DNA of 64,000 bases from JBMNUM01 sp050946275 (GTDB lineage Bacteria > Actinomycetota > Coriobacteriia > Coriobacteriales > CADBOM01). The position numbers and the translations under genes were made by a program. Location of the stretch: positions 1-64,000 of the forward strand of contig JBMNUM010000003.1 in NCBI GenBank assembly GCA_050946275.1, given 5' to 3'. Numbering within the stretch: the first letter of the stretch is position 1; the number at the start of each line of letters is the position of its first letter. A model generated the notes under the pieces. It saw only the letters and a program-made list of their open reading frames with translations, did no database searches and was not told the DNA's origin. Positions 20,029 to 26,959 of this stretch are shown here, one piece after another.

Positions 20029-20056
20029 AAGCGGGACGCCTCCGGGCGCCCCGCTT
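20029..20056. terminator. Bidirectional terminator between valS and the guanidine exporter gene
   Basis: AAGCGGG-A-CGCC pairs with GGCG-C-CCCGCTT and is followed by TCTTT on the plus strand. It separates two convergent genes and can serve both. Confidence 0.75.
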
Positions 20057-20059
20057 TCT

Positions 20060-20380
20060 TTAGGACTGGGTCGTGAGGCGCAGGCCGACGATACATCCGA
20101 GCAGGCCGGCGAGCAGGAGGACGCGGACTACGGAGATGGGCTCGCCTCCCGTGGCCATGCCGTAGACGATGGTGATCGCCGCGCCGATGCCGACCCAGAT
20201 GGCATACGACATGCCGATCGGCAACGTGCGCACCGCATAGGCCAGCCCCAGCATGCTCGCGATGAGCGCGACGATGAAGACGATGGTGGGGACGGGGTGC
20301 GAGAATCCCTCGGACTTCCCGAGGGCGATGGCCCAGATGGACTCCAAAACTCCCGATGCGAACAGGACAACCCAATTCAT
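20060..20380 (-). CDS. sugE: SMR-family guanidinium exporter (SugE/Gdx)
   Basis: 106 residues, four membrane helices, the size of small multidrug resistance proteins that work as antiparallel dimers. MNWVVLFASGVLESIWAIAL starts with the membrane Glu that binds substrate and protons in this family, and GMSYAIWVGIGA matches the SugE/Gdx pattern. Gdx proteins export guanidinium in exchange for protons. The start lies behind GGGAGGTG. A guanidine-III riboswitch sequence lies 71 nt upstream, which strongly supports guanidinium as the substrate. Confidence 0.92.
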   Translation of the reverse strand: MNWVVLFASGVLESIWAIALGKSEGFSHPVPTIVFIVALIASMLGLAYAVRTLPIGMSYAIWVGIGAAITIVYGMATGGEPISVVRVLLLAGLLGCIVGLRLTTQS

Positions 20381-20450
20381 GATGCACCTCCCAGGCGACA
20401 TGCGCGCCCGTTGCGCGGACACGCGATTCGGCCGCACCGCCGTGGTGCGG

Positions 20451-20492
20451 GCGCCGTCTTTGCGAAACCTGGTACGGCTGCCCTCGTCAGGG
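20451..20492 (-). ncRNA. Guanidine-III (ykkC-III) riboswitch upstream of sugE
   Basis: Read on the minus strand the 42 nt are CCCTGACGAGGGC, then AGCCGTACCAGG, then TTTCGCAAAGACGGCGC. This matches, from memory, the ykkC-III aptamer pattern of a first hairpin with ACGAGG, GCCGUACC, and a closing AAGACGGCGC that pairs with it to form the pseudoknot. Between the aptamer and the sugE ribosome site lies a CCGCACC/GGTGCGG hairpin that could be the expression platform. The class is known from actinobacteria before SMR exporter genes. Confidence 0.85.
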
Positions 20493-20569
20493 CTTCGAGA
20501 AGCACTAGCAGTATAGCGCAACGCAAGGTACGGATGCGGCGGTGCCATCCGATGCTTCGGGTATACTCG

Positions 20570-20602
20570 ATGAGTCGATAACGACGGTCATCATCGACTC
20601 AT
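20570..20602. repeat. Palindromic repeat of the ATGAGTC family
   Basis: ATGAGTCGA and TCGACTCAT face each other around a 15-nt middle, in the leader of folC. Related perfect or near-perfect palindromes lie at 51069-51097, 60679-60707 and 61833-61861. Confidence 0.6.
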
Positions 20603-20620
20603 TTCGAGGGAGGGCGCGAT

Positions 20621-22012
20621 ATGGAGACTGGCGAGGAGCGGTACGAGCGGGCTATCGGAATCCTGATGGATTCGCTGAAATTCGGGATCCATCCGTCTCT
20701 CGACGGCATCTGCGCTCTCATGGAGCTGCTCGGCGACCCCCAGACGAAGTACCCGGCCATCCAGGTCGCGGGCACGAACGGCAAGACGTCGACCGTGCGC
20801 CAGATCGCAGGCCTGCTGCGCGCTCACGGATATCGGACCGGCTTGTACTCGAGCCCGCACCTCGTCGAGTATCCCGAGCGCATCGAGATCGACGGCAAGG
20901 TCGTCAGCCACGAGCAGTACGCCGATGCGGTCCTGCGCGCCAAGGATGCCGCAGACCATCTCGAGAAGCAGGGCATCACCATCACGGAGTTCGAGCTCGG
21001 CACCGCGGCCGCGTTCCAGATCTTCGCCGAGGAGAACGTCGACGTCGCCGTGCTCGAGTGCGGCATGGGCGGCCGATGGGACACGACGAGCATCGCCACG
21101 AGCGGCATCGGCGTCGTGACGGGCATCGGGCTCGATCACATCGGCATCCTCGGCAACACGGTGGAGGAGATCGCCTTCGAGAAGGCCGGCGTCATCAAGC
21201 CCGGCCGCAAGGTCGTGCTCGGCCCGGGCACGCAGAGCACGCTGCGCGTCTTCCTCGACCGTTGCGAGGAGGTCGATGTCGAGCCGTGGCTCGTGCGCTC
21301 GCGCCTCGATATCGCCGACTGCATCGACGACATGGAGGCAGCCAAGCCCACCGTCGACGGCTCGCCCCTGGCGGGAACCGTGCTCTACGATGCGGGATAC
21401 GCGGGCAACGAGGCGACGATCGATGTGGATGTCGAGGGGTGCTTCGAGTCGTATGGCGACATCATCATGGAAGCCCCGCTCTACCAGGCGCAGAACATCT
21501 CGACGGCCATCGCGGCCGCCGAGCTCTACATGGGCCATCCGCTCGATCCCGAAAAGGTGAGGCACGTGATGGCGCACTTCGCCATCCCGGGGCGCTTCGA
21601 GACGCTCATCGAGGAGCCGGCGCTCATCATCGATGCGGCGCATAACCCGCAATCGGCCTTGAACCTGGCCACGGCGATCGCGCACCGCTTCCCCAAGGGG
21701 GATTTCCAGCTGCTGCTCGCCGTGCTCGCCGACAAGGACGCCGACGGCATCATCGAGGTGCTTGCGGGATTCACGCCCGACATCGCCGTGACGCAGACGA
21801 GCTCGCACCGCGCGCTCTCGCGCTTCGAACTGGCGGACAAGGTGGAGGCGAAGACGGGCACGAGACCCGAGATCTTCGACACGCCCGCCGCTGCGCTCGA
21901 CGAGCTGCTCGCACGCCAGGTCAACGTGATCGCCTCGGGTTCCATCACGCTGGCAGGCGAGGTGAAGGCCGCATGGCTGGAGCGGCAGCGCAAGGGCAAG
22001 TCGCTGCTTTAA
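20621..22012 (+). CDS. folC: Dihydrofolate synthase / folylpolyglutamate synthase
   Basis: Adds glutamate to dihydropteroate and to tetrahydrofolate, giving polyglutamylated folates. 463 residues. Mur-ligase-type ATPase: P-loop VAGTNGKTS near residue 50, the SPHLVEYPERI motif, LECGMGGRWDTTS, and GLDHIGILG. ATG at 20621 with GAGGGAGG 8 nt before it. A palindrome lies in its leader and a tRNA fragment and a strong hairpin follow the stop codon. Confidence 0.95.
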   Translation: METGEERYERAIGILMDSLKFGIHPSLDGICALMELLGDPQTKYPAIQVAGTNGKTSTVRQIAGLLRAHGYRTGLYSSPHLVEYPERIEIDGKVVSHEQYADAVLRAKDAADHLEKQGITITEFELGTAAAFQIFAEENVDVAVLECGMGGRWDTTSIATSGIGVVTGIGLDHIGILGNTVEEIAFEKAGVIKPGRKVVLGPGTQSTLRVFLDRCEEVDVEPWLVRSRLDIADCIDDMEAAKPTVDGSPLAGTVLYDAGYAGNEATIDVDVEGCFESYGDIIMEAPLYQAQNISTAIAAAELYMGHPLDPEKVRHVMAHFAIPGRFETLIEEPALIIDAAHNPQSALNLATAIAHRFPKGDFQLLLAVLADKDADGIIEVLAGFTPDIAVTQTSSHRALSRFELADKVEAKTGTRPEIFDTPAAALDELLARQVNVIASGSITLAGEVKAAWLERQRKGKSLL

Positions 22013-22024
22013 AATGAACACCAA

Positions 22025-22039
22025 GGGCGATTGGCGCAG
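22025..22039 (+). pseudogene. 5' fragment of tRNA-Val
   Basis: The 15-mer GGGCGATTGGCGCAG is identical to the first 15 nt of the complete tRNA-Val at 22192, 167 bp away. A D-arm-like GCGC ... GCGC continues, but the anticodon, T arm and 3' end are missing. It starts 12 nt after the folC stop. Confidence 0.6.
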
Positions 22040-22055
22040 TGGGGCCGAGCGCCCG

Positions 22056-22080
22056 GGAAACGCGCCGGTGGCGCGTTTCC
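22056..22080 (+). terminator. Strong hairpin downstream of folC
   Basis: GGAAACGCGCC/GGCGCGTTTCC, a perfect 11-bp stem with a 3-nt loop, probably the folC terminator. No T-run follows. Confidence 0.6.
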
Positions 22081-22191
22081 AGCGAAGGCCGGGACGGCTT
22101 CAGCCGGCCCCCGGAACGCGCAGGTACTGCGCTGCCGCCTGCTCGGTTGTGGGTTGGTGGCGCTTGAAGGTTTTTGATAATTGTGGGGTAT

Positions 22192-22266
22192 GGGCGATTG
22201 GCGCAGCGGTAGCGCAGGTGCTTTACACGCACAAGGTCAGCGGTTCAAATCCGTTATCGCCCACCA
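22192..22266 (+). tRNA. tRNA-Val (anticodon UAC)
   Basis: 75 nt including encoded CCA. Acceptor stem GGGCGAT/ATCGCCC is perfect; D arm GCGC..GCGC; anticodon stem-loop GGTGC TTTACAC GCACA gives anticodon TAC with a G-A mismatch at its outer pair; T loop TTCAAAT. CCA is at 22264-22266. A short terminator follows. Confidence 0.95.
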
Positions 22267-22276
22267 TGCAAACACG

Positions 22277-22301
22277 GGGCCGTCGCGAGACGGCCCTTCT
22301 T
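22277..22301 (+). terminator. Terminator of tRNA-Val
   Basis: GGGCCGTC GCGA GACGGCCC followed by TTCTT; perfect 8-bp stem with a 4-nt loop. Confidence 0.85.
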
Positions 22302-22311
22302 GCTGATGGTC

Positions 22312-22367
22312 GAGTGTGGCAAACGCGACAAGCAGCCACGCCTTGCTTGTCAGGTTTGGCATCACTC
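22312..22367. repeat. Long imperfect palindrome of the GTCAAAC/GCAAAC family
   Basis: GAGTG-TGGCAAAC-GACAAGCA pairs with TGCTTGTC-GTTTGGCA-CACTC across an 8-nt centre. It lies between the tRNA and the arsenite methyltransferase gene. Shorter relatives are at 29036, 34186 and 46554. Confidence 0.65.
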
Positions 22368-22400
22368 CCTTGGCTGGCCGGTGTATGCTGTTGCGTGGAC

Positions 22401-23243
22401 ATGATGCGGGAGAGAACGGGGCGGGTTTTGGCAGCTTCCGAATTTGAGAACGAGAACGATCGGCTCGTCGAGCGCGAGGCGGTGCGCGAGCATTACAAGC
22501 AGACCGCCTGCAGCGTCACGAGCGGCTGTTGCATCACCAACGAGTCGGCGGTCTACGATCCGGCGAAGCTCGCCGACCTGCCTCTCGACGCGATCCGCGC
22601 GTCGCGCGGCTGCGCCGACCCGCATGCGTTCGCCAACTTCCAGCCGGGCGAGACCGTGCTCGACCTCGGTAGCGGCGGCGGCATCGACTGCTTGCTCGCG
22701 GCGCGCGAGGTGGGGGAGTCGGGCAGCGTCATCGGCCTCGACATGACTGACGAGATGCTCGAGCTCGCCGAGAAGAACCGCGCCGAGGCCGGTTTCGACA
22801 ACGTTCGCTTCGTGAAGGGCTACCTCGAGGACATCCCGTTGCCCGACGACAACGTCGACGTCGTGATCTCCAACTGCGTTATCAACCTATGTCCCGATAA
22901 GACTGCCGTGCTCTCCGAGGCTGCGCGCGTGCTCAAGCCGGGTGGCCGCTTCATCGTGGCCGATATCGTGATGACCAGGCACGTCTCGGATGACAACCGG
23001 GCCAAGATGTCGCGGTTCCTCGGTTGCGGGACGGTAATCCACGAGGAGGGGCAGTACCGCGCAGCGCTCGAGGCCGCGGGATTCTTCCACGTCTCCATAC
23101 AAGCGCACAATGCGTATACGCGCGGCATGCTTCAGGCGCGCGCTTGGAGCAAGGGGACGCATGAGCTGCTCGACAGCATGGATATCGACGAGGTCGACGG
23201 CGCCTTCGCCGGAGCGCTCGTCGTTGCATGGATGCCCCGCTAA
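22401..23243 (+). CDS. arsM: Arsenite methyltransferase (SAM-dependent)
   Basis: 280 residues. Methylates As(III) using S-adenosylmethionine, a detoxification step. SAM motif I is VLDLGSGGGIDCLLAA; motif II region PLPDDNVDVVISNCVINL. The cysteines used to bind As(III) in the family are present: Cys in the N-terminal TACSVTSGCC, Cys in SNCVINLC and Cys in RFLGCGTV. The start is uncertain: ATG 22401 or 22404 has no clear ribosome site and a TTG at 22428 is possible. No other arsenic gene is near. Confidence 0.85.
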   Translation: MMRERTGRVLAASEFENENDRLVEREAVREHYKQTACSVTSGCCITNESAVYDPAKLADLPLDAIRASRGCADPHAFANFQPGETVLDLGSGGGIDCLLAAREVGESGSVIGLDMTDEMLELAEKNRAEAGFDNVRFVKGYLEDIPLPDDNVDVVISNCVINLCPDKTAVLSEAARVLKPGGRFIVADIVMTRHVSDDNRAKMSRFLGCGTVIHEEGQYRAALEAAGFFHVSIQAHNAYTRGMLQARAWSKGTHELLDSMDIDEVDGAFAGALVVAWMPR

Positions 23244-23346
23244 CGATTGTAATCGGACGGGACGAGCCAGATTGCAGGCCGTCGGATTCGTTCTCAAAAT
23301 AACAAGATATTGTGTCTGATTCCCGCTCTCATCCCCTCATATTGCG

Positions 23347-23368
23347 CTATCATGGTTTGCGATAGCTA
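23347..23368 (+). promoter_or_regulatory. Small hairpin in the upp leader
   Basis: GCTATCATGG..GCGATAGC: GCTATC and GATAGC face each other 20 nt before the upp start codon. The first half overlaps a -10-like GCTATCAT. It could be an operator or leader structure. Confidence 0.35.
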
Positions 23369-23387
23369 ATCAGGCCGAGGGGGAGCA

Positions 23388-24017
23388 ATGGGCAAAATCC
23401 TGATCATGGACCATCCGCTGATCCAGCATAAGATCGGCATCATGCGCAAGAAGGATACGAAATCCAAGGAGTTCCGCGAGCTGGCGAGCGAGATTGCGAT
23501 GCTCATCTGCTACGAGGCGACGCGTGACCTCGAACTCGAGGACATCGAGATCGAGACGCCGATTCGCACGTGCATGGCCAAGCAGCTCAAGGGCAAGGAC
23601 CCGGTGTTCGTTCCCATCCTGCGCGCGGGCCTCGGCATGGTCGACGGCATGCTCGCCATGGTCCCCTCCGCGAAGGTCGCCCACATCGGGCTCTACCGCG
23701 ACGAGAAGACGTTCGAGGCGCACGAGTACTTCTGCAAGATGCCCGACGACATCACCGATCGCAGGGTCTTCGTGCTCGACCCGATGCTTGCCACGGGCGG
23801 GTCGGCCATCGCCGCCTTCGACCTGCTCAAGCGCCGCGGCGTGACCAACGCGTGCTTCGCCTGCATGATCGCCGCCCCCGAGGGCATCGAGGCGTTCACG
23901 GCGGCGCATCCCGACATCGACATCTACGTCGGCGTCGTCGACGAAGGTCTCAACGAGAACAAGTACATCGTGCCCGGTCTCGGTGACGCGGGCGACCGCA
24001 TCTTCGGCACCAAGTAG
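23388..24017 (+). CDS. upp: Uracil phosphoribosyltransferase
   Basis: Salvages uracil with PRPP to make UMP. 209 residues, the usual length. The PRPP loop VFVLDPMLATGGSAIAAFDL and the uracil-binding C-terminus GLNENKYIVPGLGDAGDRIFG are intact. ATG at 23388 behind GAGGGGGAG. The uracil permease follows 129 nt downstream, the usual functional partner. Confidence 0.97.
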   Translation: MGKILIMDHPLIQHKIGIMRKKDTKSKEFRELASEIAMLICYEATRDLELEDIEIETPIRTCMAKQLKGKDPVFVPILRAGLGMVDGMLAMVPSAKVAHIGLYRDEKTFEAHEYFCKMPDDITDRRVFVLDPMLATGGSAIAAFDLLKRRGVTNACFACMIAAPEGIEAFTAAHPDIDIYVGVVDEGLNENKYIVPGLGDAGDRIFGTK

Positions 24018-24146
24018 TTTTCCGGCAAGACCGAGTGCTCCAACGCACCGCAATCGCAGCAACGGCGCTCGCATGACCTGATGGAACGATCGGGCGGGTT
24101 GGCCGCCCACGGGCAAGCGCCTGCGATGAGGGTGAGGGGAGCTGGC

Positions 24147-25646
24147 ATGGCAAAGGGCTATAGCGGCAAGGATTATGTCAAGAAGGCCGATACGGGCATC
24201 TTGGGCGAGGGCGTGTACGATGCGCGCGTGCTCGGCGTTCCGAAGATGGGCGTGCTGGGGCTGCAGCACATGTTCGCGATGTTCGGCGCGACGGTGCTCG
24301 TCCCGATTCTGACGGGCCTGAGCGTCTCGGCCACGCTGCTGTTCGCCGGCATCGGCACGCTCATGTTCCATTTCATCACGAAGCGCAACGTGCCGGCGTT
24401 CCTCGGCTCGTCGTTCGCGTTCCTGCCGGGATACTTCGCCATCGCGCCCGACGGCGATCCCGCGCTGCTGCCCTACGCATGCCTCGGCGTGTTCTGCGCG
24501 GGCTTCATCTACCTGATCCTCTCCGCGATCTTCCGCGGTGCCGGAGCCAAGCGCGTAATGCGCTACTTCCCGCCAGTCGTCACGGGACCGATCGTCATCG
24601 CCATCGGCCTGATCCTCTCCGGCTCGGCGATCACGAACTGCTCGACGAGCTGGCCGATTGCCATCGTCGCGATCGCGGTCATCATCTTCTTCAGCCTCTT
24701 TGGGCGCGGCATGCTCAAGATCATCCCGATCCTTCTGGGCGTCGTCGTGTCCTACATCGTCGCGGCGCTGTGCGGCATGGTCGACTTCTCCGGCGTCGTC
24801 GCGGCTCCCTGGATCGGCCTGCCGGTGCTGTGGGAGAACACGGCGCTGTCGCTGTTCGGCGGCAACTTCGACGCCGGCATCGCCATCACCGCGATCATCA
24901 CCATCGTGCCGCTGGCCTTCGCCACCGTGGTCGAGCATATCGGCGATATCTCGGCGATCAGCTCGACGTGCAACCGCAACTACATCGCTAAGCCCGGCCT
25001 GCACCGCACGCTGCTCGGAGACGGCCTCGCGACCATGGTCGCGTCGCTGTTCGGCGCGCCGGCCAACACCACCTACGGCGAGAACACCGGCGTCCTCGCG
25101 CTCACGCGCGTGTTCGACCCGCGCGTCATCCGCATCGCCGCGTGCTTCGCGATCGTCTTCTCGTTCTGCCCGAAGTTCGCGGCCATCATCTCGGCCATGC
25201 CGGCGGCCACCATCGGCGGCGTGTCGCTCGTGCTCTACGGCATGATCTCGGGCGTCGGCATCCGCAACCTCGTGGAGAACAAGACCGACCTCACCAAGAG
25301 CCGCAATGTGCTCATCTGCGCGCTCATCCTCGTGCTCTCGCTCGGCATCTCCTACACGGGCGACGGCAATGTCATGCTCTTCACGAACGGCGAGATCTCC
25401 ATCGCGCTCTCCGGCTTGGCCATCGGCTCGCTCGTGGGCATCCTGCTCAACGCGTTCCTGCCGGGCAAGGACTACGTGTTCGACGATTCGCCGCATTCCG
25501 AGGGGACGCTCTTCGAGGCGCCCGGCGTCGTGGGGATGGTCGAGCAGGTGGAGCTCGCACGCGAAATAGCATCCGCCGGGCCCGAAGAGAGCGGAGGCGC
25601 CTCCGACGACGATGATGCCGTCGGACCGGTTGAAAAGCTGAAGTAG
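24147..25646 (+). CDS. uraA: Uracil/uracil-xanthine permease (NCS2 family)
   Basis: Proton-coupled nucleobase importer in the cytoplasmic membrane. 499 residues from the ATG at 24147 (GAGGGGAG, 24134-24141). About 14 membrane helices; conserved FGATVLVPILTGL, FLGSSFAFLPGYF, ATVVEHIGDISAIS with the substrate-binding Glu of this family, and the NTTYGENTGVLALT motif. A long acidic cytoplasmic tail (GGASDDDDAVGPVEKLK) is not usual. Co-function with upp is clear. Confidence 0.94.
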   Translation: MAKGYSGKDYVKKADTGILGEGVYDARVLGVPKMGVLGLQHMFAMFGATVLVPILTGLSVSATLLFAGIGTLMFHFITKRNVPAFLGSSFAFLPGYFAIAPDGDPALLPYACLGVFCAGFIYLILSAIFRGAGAKRVMRYFPPVVTGPIVIAIGLILSGSAITNCSTSWPIAIVAIAVIIFFSLFGRGMLKIIPILLGVVVSYIVAALCGMVDFSGVVAAPWIGLPVLWENTALSLFGGNFDAGIAITAIITIVPLAFATVVEHIGDISAISSTCNRNYIAKPGLHRTLLGDGLATMVASLFGAPANTTYGENTGVLALTRVFDPRVIRIAACFAIVFSFCPKFAAIISAMPAATIGGVSLVLYGMISGVGIRNLVENKTDLTKSRNVLICALILVLSLGISYTGDGNVMLFTNGEISIALSGLAIGSLVGILLNAFLPGKDYVFDDSPHSEGTLFEAPGVVGMVEQVELAREIASAGPEESGGASDDDDAVGPVEKLK

Positions 25647-25689
25647 GCTTCAACCGGGTCGGGATGGGGCTTTTGACAGCAGAAATCTC

Positions 25690-25850
25690 AAAAGTGGCAC
25701 GATTTGACAAATCCTTACCTGTTGGAGCCATTGATTTGAACTCTGCAGCACCAATGGTATGGTTCTAGAGCGGAAACAGCTTGATTTGAGGCTGGTTGAG
25801 GCAGAATCAGGGCCTTTGGCTATCAGGAATTTGTCCAAACATGCCATTTT
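25690..25850. repeat. Possible 161-bp MITE-like element with imperfect terminal inverted repeats
   Basis: The left end (AAAAGTGGCACGATTTGACA at 25690) and the right end (read inverted: AAAATGGCATGTTTGGACA at 25850) match over about 25 bp with gaps. Inside is CCATTG ... CAATGG. It is lower in GC than its neighbours. It fills most of the 302-bp gap between uraA and the GNAT gene, in which I see no gene. Confidence 0.4.
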
Positions 25851-25948
25851 TTCGCGGTTGCGTGTCATCGGGGTGCGGATGGCGCGGTGGATGAGGCGGG
25901 GGCTCGAATAAAGGCAGCTCGCACCCAGCTCTTCGAGGAGGGGCTTAC

Positions 25949-26440
25949 ATGGTCATTCGTCCTGCAGGTGAGGCGGACCTTCCCGAGGTTGACCGCGTGT
26001 ACGCGCATGGCCGCGCGATCATGCGCGAGAGCGGCAATCCCACGCAATGGTGGCCGACTTACCCCGAGCGAGAGATTCTCCTCGACGACATCGCCCGCTC
26101 GCAGCTCTACGTGGTGTGCGATGACGGGCGGATCTGCGGTGCCTTCGTCTACGCGCTCGACCCCGACCCGACGTACGCCGTCATCGAGCAGGGCGCGTGG
26201 CTCGACGACGAGCCGTACGGGACGATCCACCGCATCGCGACGGACGGCACCCGCCGGGGACTGTTCGATGCCGTGCTCGCGCACTGTCGAAGCATCAGGT
26301 CCAATGTGCGCATCGACACGCACGAGGACAACGCCATCATGCGCCATCTTATCGAGAAGGCGGGCTTCGAGTACTGCGGCATCATCTACATATCGGACGG
26401 CACGCCGCGTCTGGCCTATCAGCTGCCGGCCGACCGGTGA
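25949..26440 (+). CDS. GNAT-family N-acetyltransferase
   Basis: 163 residues. N-terminal MVIRPAGEADLPEVDRVYAH is typical of the GNAT fold, followed by VVCDDGRICGAFVYALD and the C-terminal NAIMRHLIEKAGFEYCGIIY in which the last strands and acetyl-CoA contact are found. The canonical Q/RxxGxG/A P-loop is replaced by GTRRGLFDA, so the acetyl-CoA site is relaxed, a common feature in this subgroup. Substrate unknown. ATG at 25949 with GAGGGG upstream. Confidence 0.8.
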   Translation: MVIRPAGEADLPEVDRVYAHGRAIMRESGNPTQWWPTYPEREILLDDIARSQLYVVCDDGRICGAFVYALDPDPTYAVIEQGAWLDDEPYGTIHRIATDGTRRGLFDAVLAHCRSIRSNVRIDTHEDNAIMRHLIEKAGFEYCGIIYISDGTPRLAYQLPADR

Positions 26441-26494
26441 TTCGGGCTGCCGCGCGAGCAGCCGGGCGGCACGCCGCGCCGGGAAGGAAGAGAG

Positions 26495-26887
26495 ATGCAG
26501 ACTTTCGAGATTCGCACGAATGCATTCGAGATGATCGACGTCACCGCGCAGGTGCGTCAGGCCGTCCGCGAGTCGGGTGTGCACGAGGGTTTGTGCACGG
26601 TGTACTGCCCGCACACGACGGCTGCAATCACGATCAACGAGAACGCCGACCCCGACGTGCAGCGCGACCTGCTGCTCGCGCTTGGCGACATCTTCTCCGA
26701 CCGACGGGAGTTCCGCCACTGCGAGGGCAATAGCCATGCTCACCTGAAATCGAGCGTCGTCGGCGCGTCCGAGACCATCCCCGTGGAGAACGGCCGTCTC
26801 GCTCTCGGCACCTGGCAGGGCATCTACTTCTGCGAGTTCGACGGCCCGCGCGTACGCAGGTTCCACGTGCAGGTCGTCGGGAGCTAG
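26495..26887 (+). CDS. YjbQ/UPF0047 family protein
   Basis: 130 residues, the usual size of this trimeric family, members of which have weak thiamine-phosphate synthase activity when overproduced. Conserved CTVYCPHTTAAITINENADP with the metal-binding His, GDIFSDRREFRHCEGNSHAHL and LGTWQGIYFCEFDGPR. ATG at 26495 follows GGAAGGAAGAG. The physiological role is not settled in any organism. A palindrome of the GGAACG family follows. Confidence 0.88.
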   Translation: MQTFEIRTNAFEMIDVTAQVRQAVRESGVHEGLCTVYCPHTTAAITINENADPDVQRDLLLALGDIFSDRREFRHCEGNSHAHLKSSVVGASETIPVENGRLALGTWQGIYFCEFDGPRVRRFHVQVVGS

Positions 26888-26910
26888 CGGGAACCGGAGC
26901 ACTCTCTTTC

Positions 26911-26934
26911 GGAACGTCCCCCGGAGGGCGTTCC
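26911..26934. repeat. Palindromic repeat of the GGAACG family
   Basis: GGAACGTCCCCCGGAGGGCGTTCC is imperfectly self-complementary: GGAACG/CGTTCC with CCC/GGG inside. It is 25 nt before the next gene and followed by a short T-rich stretch. Confidence 0.6.
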
Positions 26935-26959
26935 AGTTTTGCTCTGCTATCCTTTCGAT

